NCBI RefSeq assembly: GCF_038432375.1
Contig: NZ_JBCAUS010000005.1
Coordinates: forward strand, 38,047-102,046
From: Methanococcoides sp. LMO-2
Lineage (GTDB): Archaea; Halobacteriota; Methanosarcinia; Methanosarcinales; Methanosarcinaceae
DNA length: 64,000 bases
Reading direction: 5' to 3'
Shown here: positions 63,657 to 64,000 of the stretch, one piece after another
Position numbering within the stretch: position 1 is the stretch's first letter
How the letters are laid out: each line of letters starts with the position of its first letter
Notes under the pieces: generated by a model
Databases searched by the model: none
Told to the model about the DNA's origin: nothing
The model's input: only the letters and a program-made list of their open reading frames with translations
Position numbers and translations under genes: made by a program

Positions 63657-63728
63657 GCGGCTGTGGTTTAGGGGCTATGATCTGAGCTTCCCAAGCTTGG
63701 GACCCGTGTTCGAATCACGGCAGTCGCA
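63657..63728 (+). tRNA. tRNA-Gly(CCC)
   Basis: The acceptor GCGGCTG pairs with CAGTCGC (one G-T pair), discriminator A. The anticodon arm is TGAGC-TTCCCAA-GCTTG, anticodon CCC. The T arm is CCGTG-TTCGAAT-CACGG. No intron and no encoded CCA. An antisense reading frame overlaps it. Confidence 0.93.
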
Positions 63729-64000
63729 TCCCCTTCTGATAGCGTTTTTTGCAGGGAATTGAGTTGTTCTTCTAATGCTTTAACTCTTGTTTCAAGGGAT
63801 AAATTATCACTTTTTTGTATAACTTTTATATCTCCATCGAAATCATCATCCAAAGAAACTATGAATAAAGGCTTCCCATTATGTTCTGTTTCAAAGATGA
63901 AGGCGGTTTCTCCCGCCAAATGTGCGTGTGATTGTGGCAGGCGGATTAACGGATACTCGATATCCTTTTTAGGACGAAGCCTTGTGATTTTTGATTTTCC
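63668..64000 (-). CDS. partial gene whose 3' end is antisense to tRNA-Gly
   Basis: A frame enters from the window edge on the minus strand (KSKITRLRPKKDIEYPLIRL by hand translation), contains AGETAFIFETEHNGKPLFIVSLDDDFDG and a short coiled-coil-like helix (SLETRVKALEEQLNSLQKTL), and reaches its stop inside the tRNA gene at 63668-63670. The last 20 or so residues are encoded by the antisense of the tRNA. That is a pattern seen at archaeal tRNA integration sites, where the integrated element supplies the gene body. I do not recognise the protein. The 5' end is outside the window. Confidence 0.6.
   Translation of the reverse strand, partial: GKSKITRLRPKKDIEYPLIRLPQSHAHLAGETAFIFETEHNGKPLFIVSLDDDFDGDIKVIQKSDNLSLETRVKALEEQLNSLQKTLSEGDATAVIRTRVPSLGSSDHSP

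Overview
The window is a chromosomal segment of a methylotrophic methanogenic archaeon of the order Methanosarcinales. A Methanolobus- or Methanococcoides-like genus is my inference. Evidence: trimethylamine and dimethylamine methyltransferase genes with in-frame UAG (pyrrolysine) codons, a RamA-type corrinoid activator, an Rnf complex co-encoded with a multihaem cytochrome c, 2-phospho-L-lactate transferase for F420, Sep-tRNA:Cys-tRNA synthase, and archaeal replication, transcription and translation genes. Promoters are TATA-like and many starts follow GGAGG/GAGGTG ribosome sites.

Layout. 1-991: 5' part of a Na+/H+ antiporter. 1214-10559 (minus strand): methylamine region mttB-mttC-mttP-two small genes-mtbC-mtbB, preceded by ramA and an unknown gene. 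10894-15361: Cys-rich small protein, RPA and its partner, histone, a membrane exporter, RFC small subunit. 15508-22618: Rnf operon (unknown gene, mmcA, rnfCDGEAB, a DUF4870-like membrane protein), with the flavin transferase apbE divergent. 23864-28556: ThpR, DacZ, Pelota and RqcH. 28693-34046 (plus strand): primase-GINS-L44e-S27e-aIF2alpha-Nop10-PAC2-EndoQ. 34098-36310: intron-containing tRNA-Ser followed by an AT-rich island with a RelA/SpoT-like gene, a small partner and a tiny DUF3795-like gene. 36401-46521: ATP-grasp ligase, chagasin-type lipoprotein, AlkD-like protein, CofD, HD hydrolase, LpdD-like/UbiX pair, tRNA-Pro, ubiquitin-like protein, paired CrcB channels with DUF190, YhbY, KaiC-like ATPase and MoaB. 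46701-52413: L10e, aIF2beta, a small protein plus radical SAM enzyme, TrpS and PheS. 52488-61046: DUF362 ferredoxin, DUF531-like, GNAT, LarE, chelatase I/D pair, Hpt, Dph2, methyltransferase. 61198-63528: Csl4, RpoL and Sep-tRNA:Cys-tRNA synthase. The end holds tRNA-Gly with an antisense partial gene.

How it works together. MttP probably imports methylamines; MttB and MtbB move methyl groups to the corrinoid proteins MttC and MtbC; RamA reactivates oxidised corrinoid. MmcA-Rnf couples ferredoxin oxidation to Na+ transport, and ApbE attaches FMN to Rnf subunits. The observations I rate highest are an in-frame UAG inside the Sep-tRNA:Cys-tRNA synthase gene, which suggests pyrrolysine outside methylamine metabolism; mtbC apparently starting at ACG; a toxSAS-like RelA/SpoT module beside tRNA-Ser; and a small protein tightly coupled to a radical SAM enzyme.
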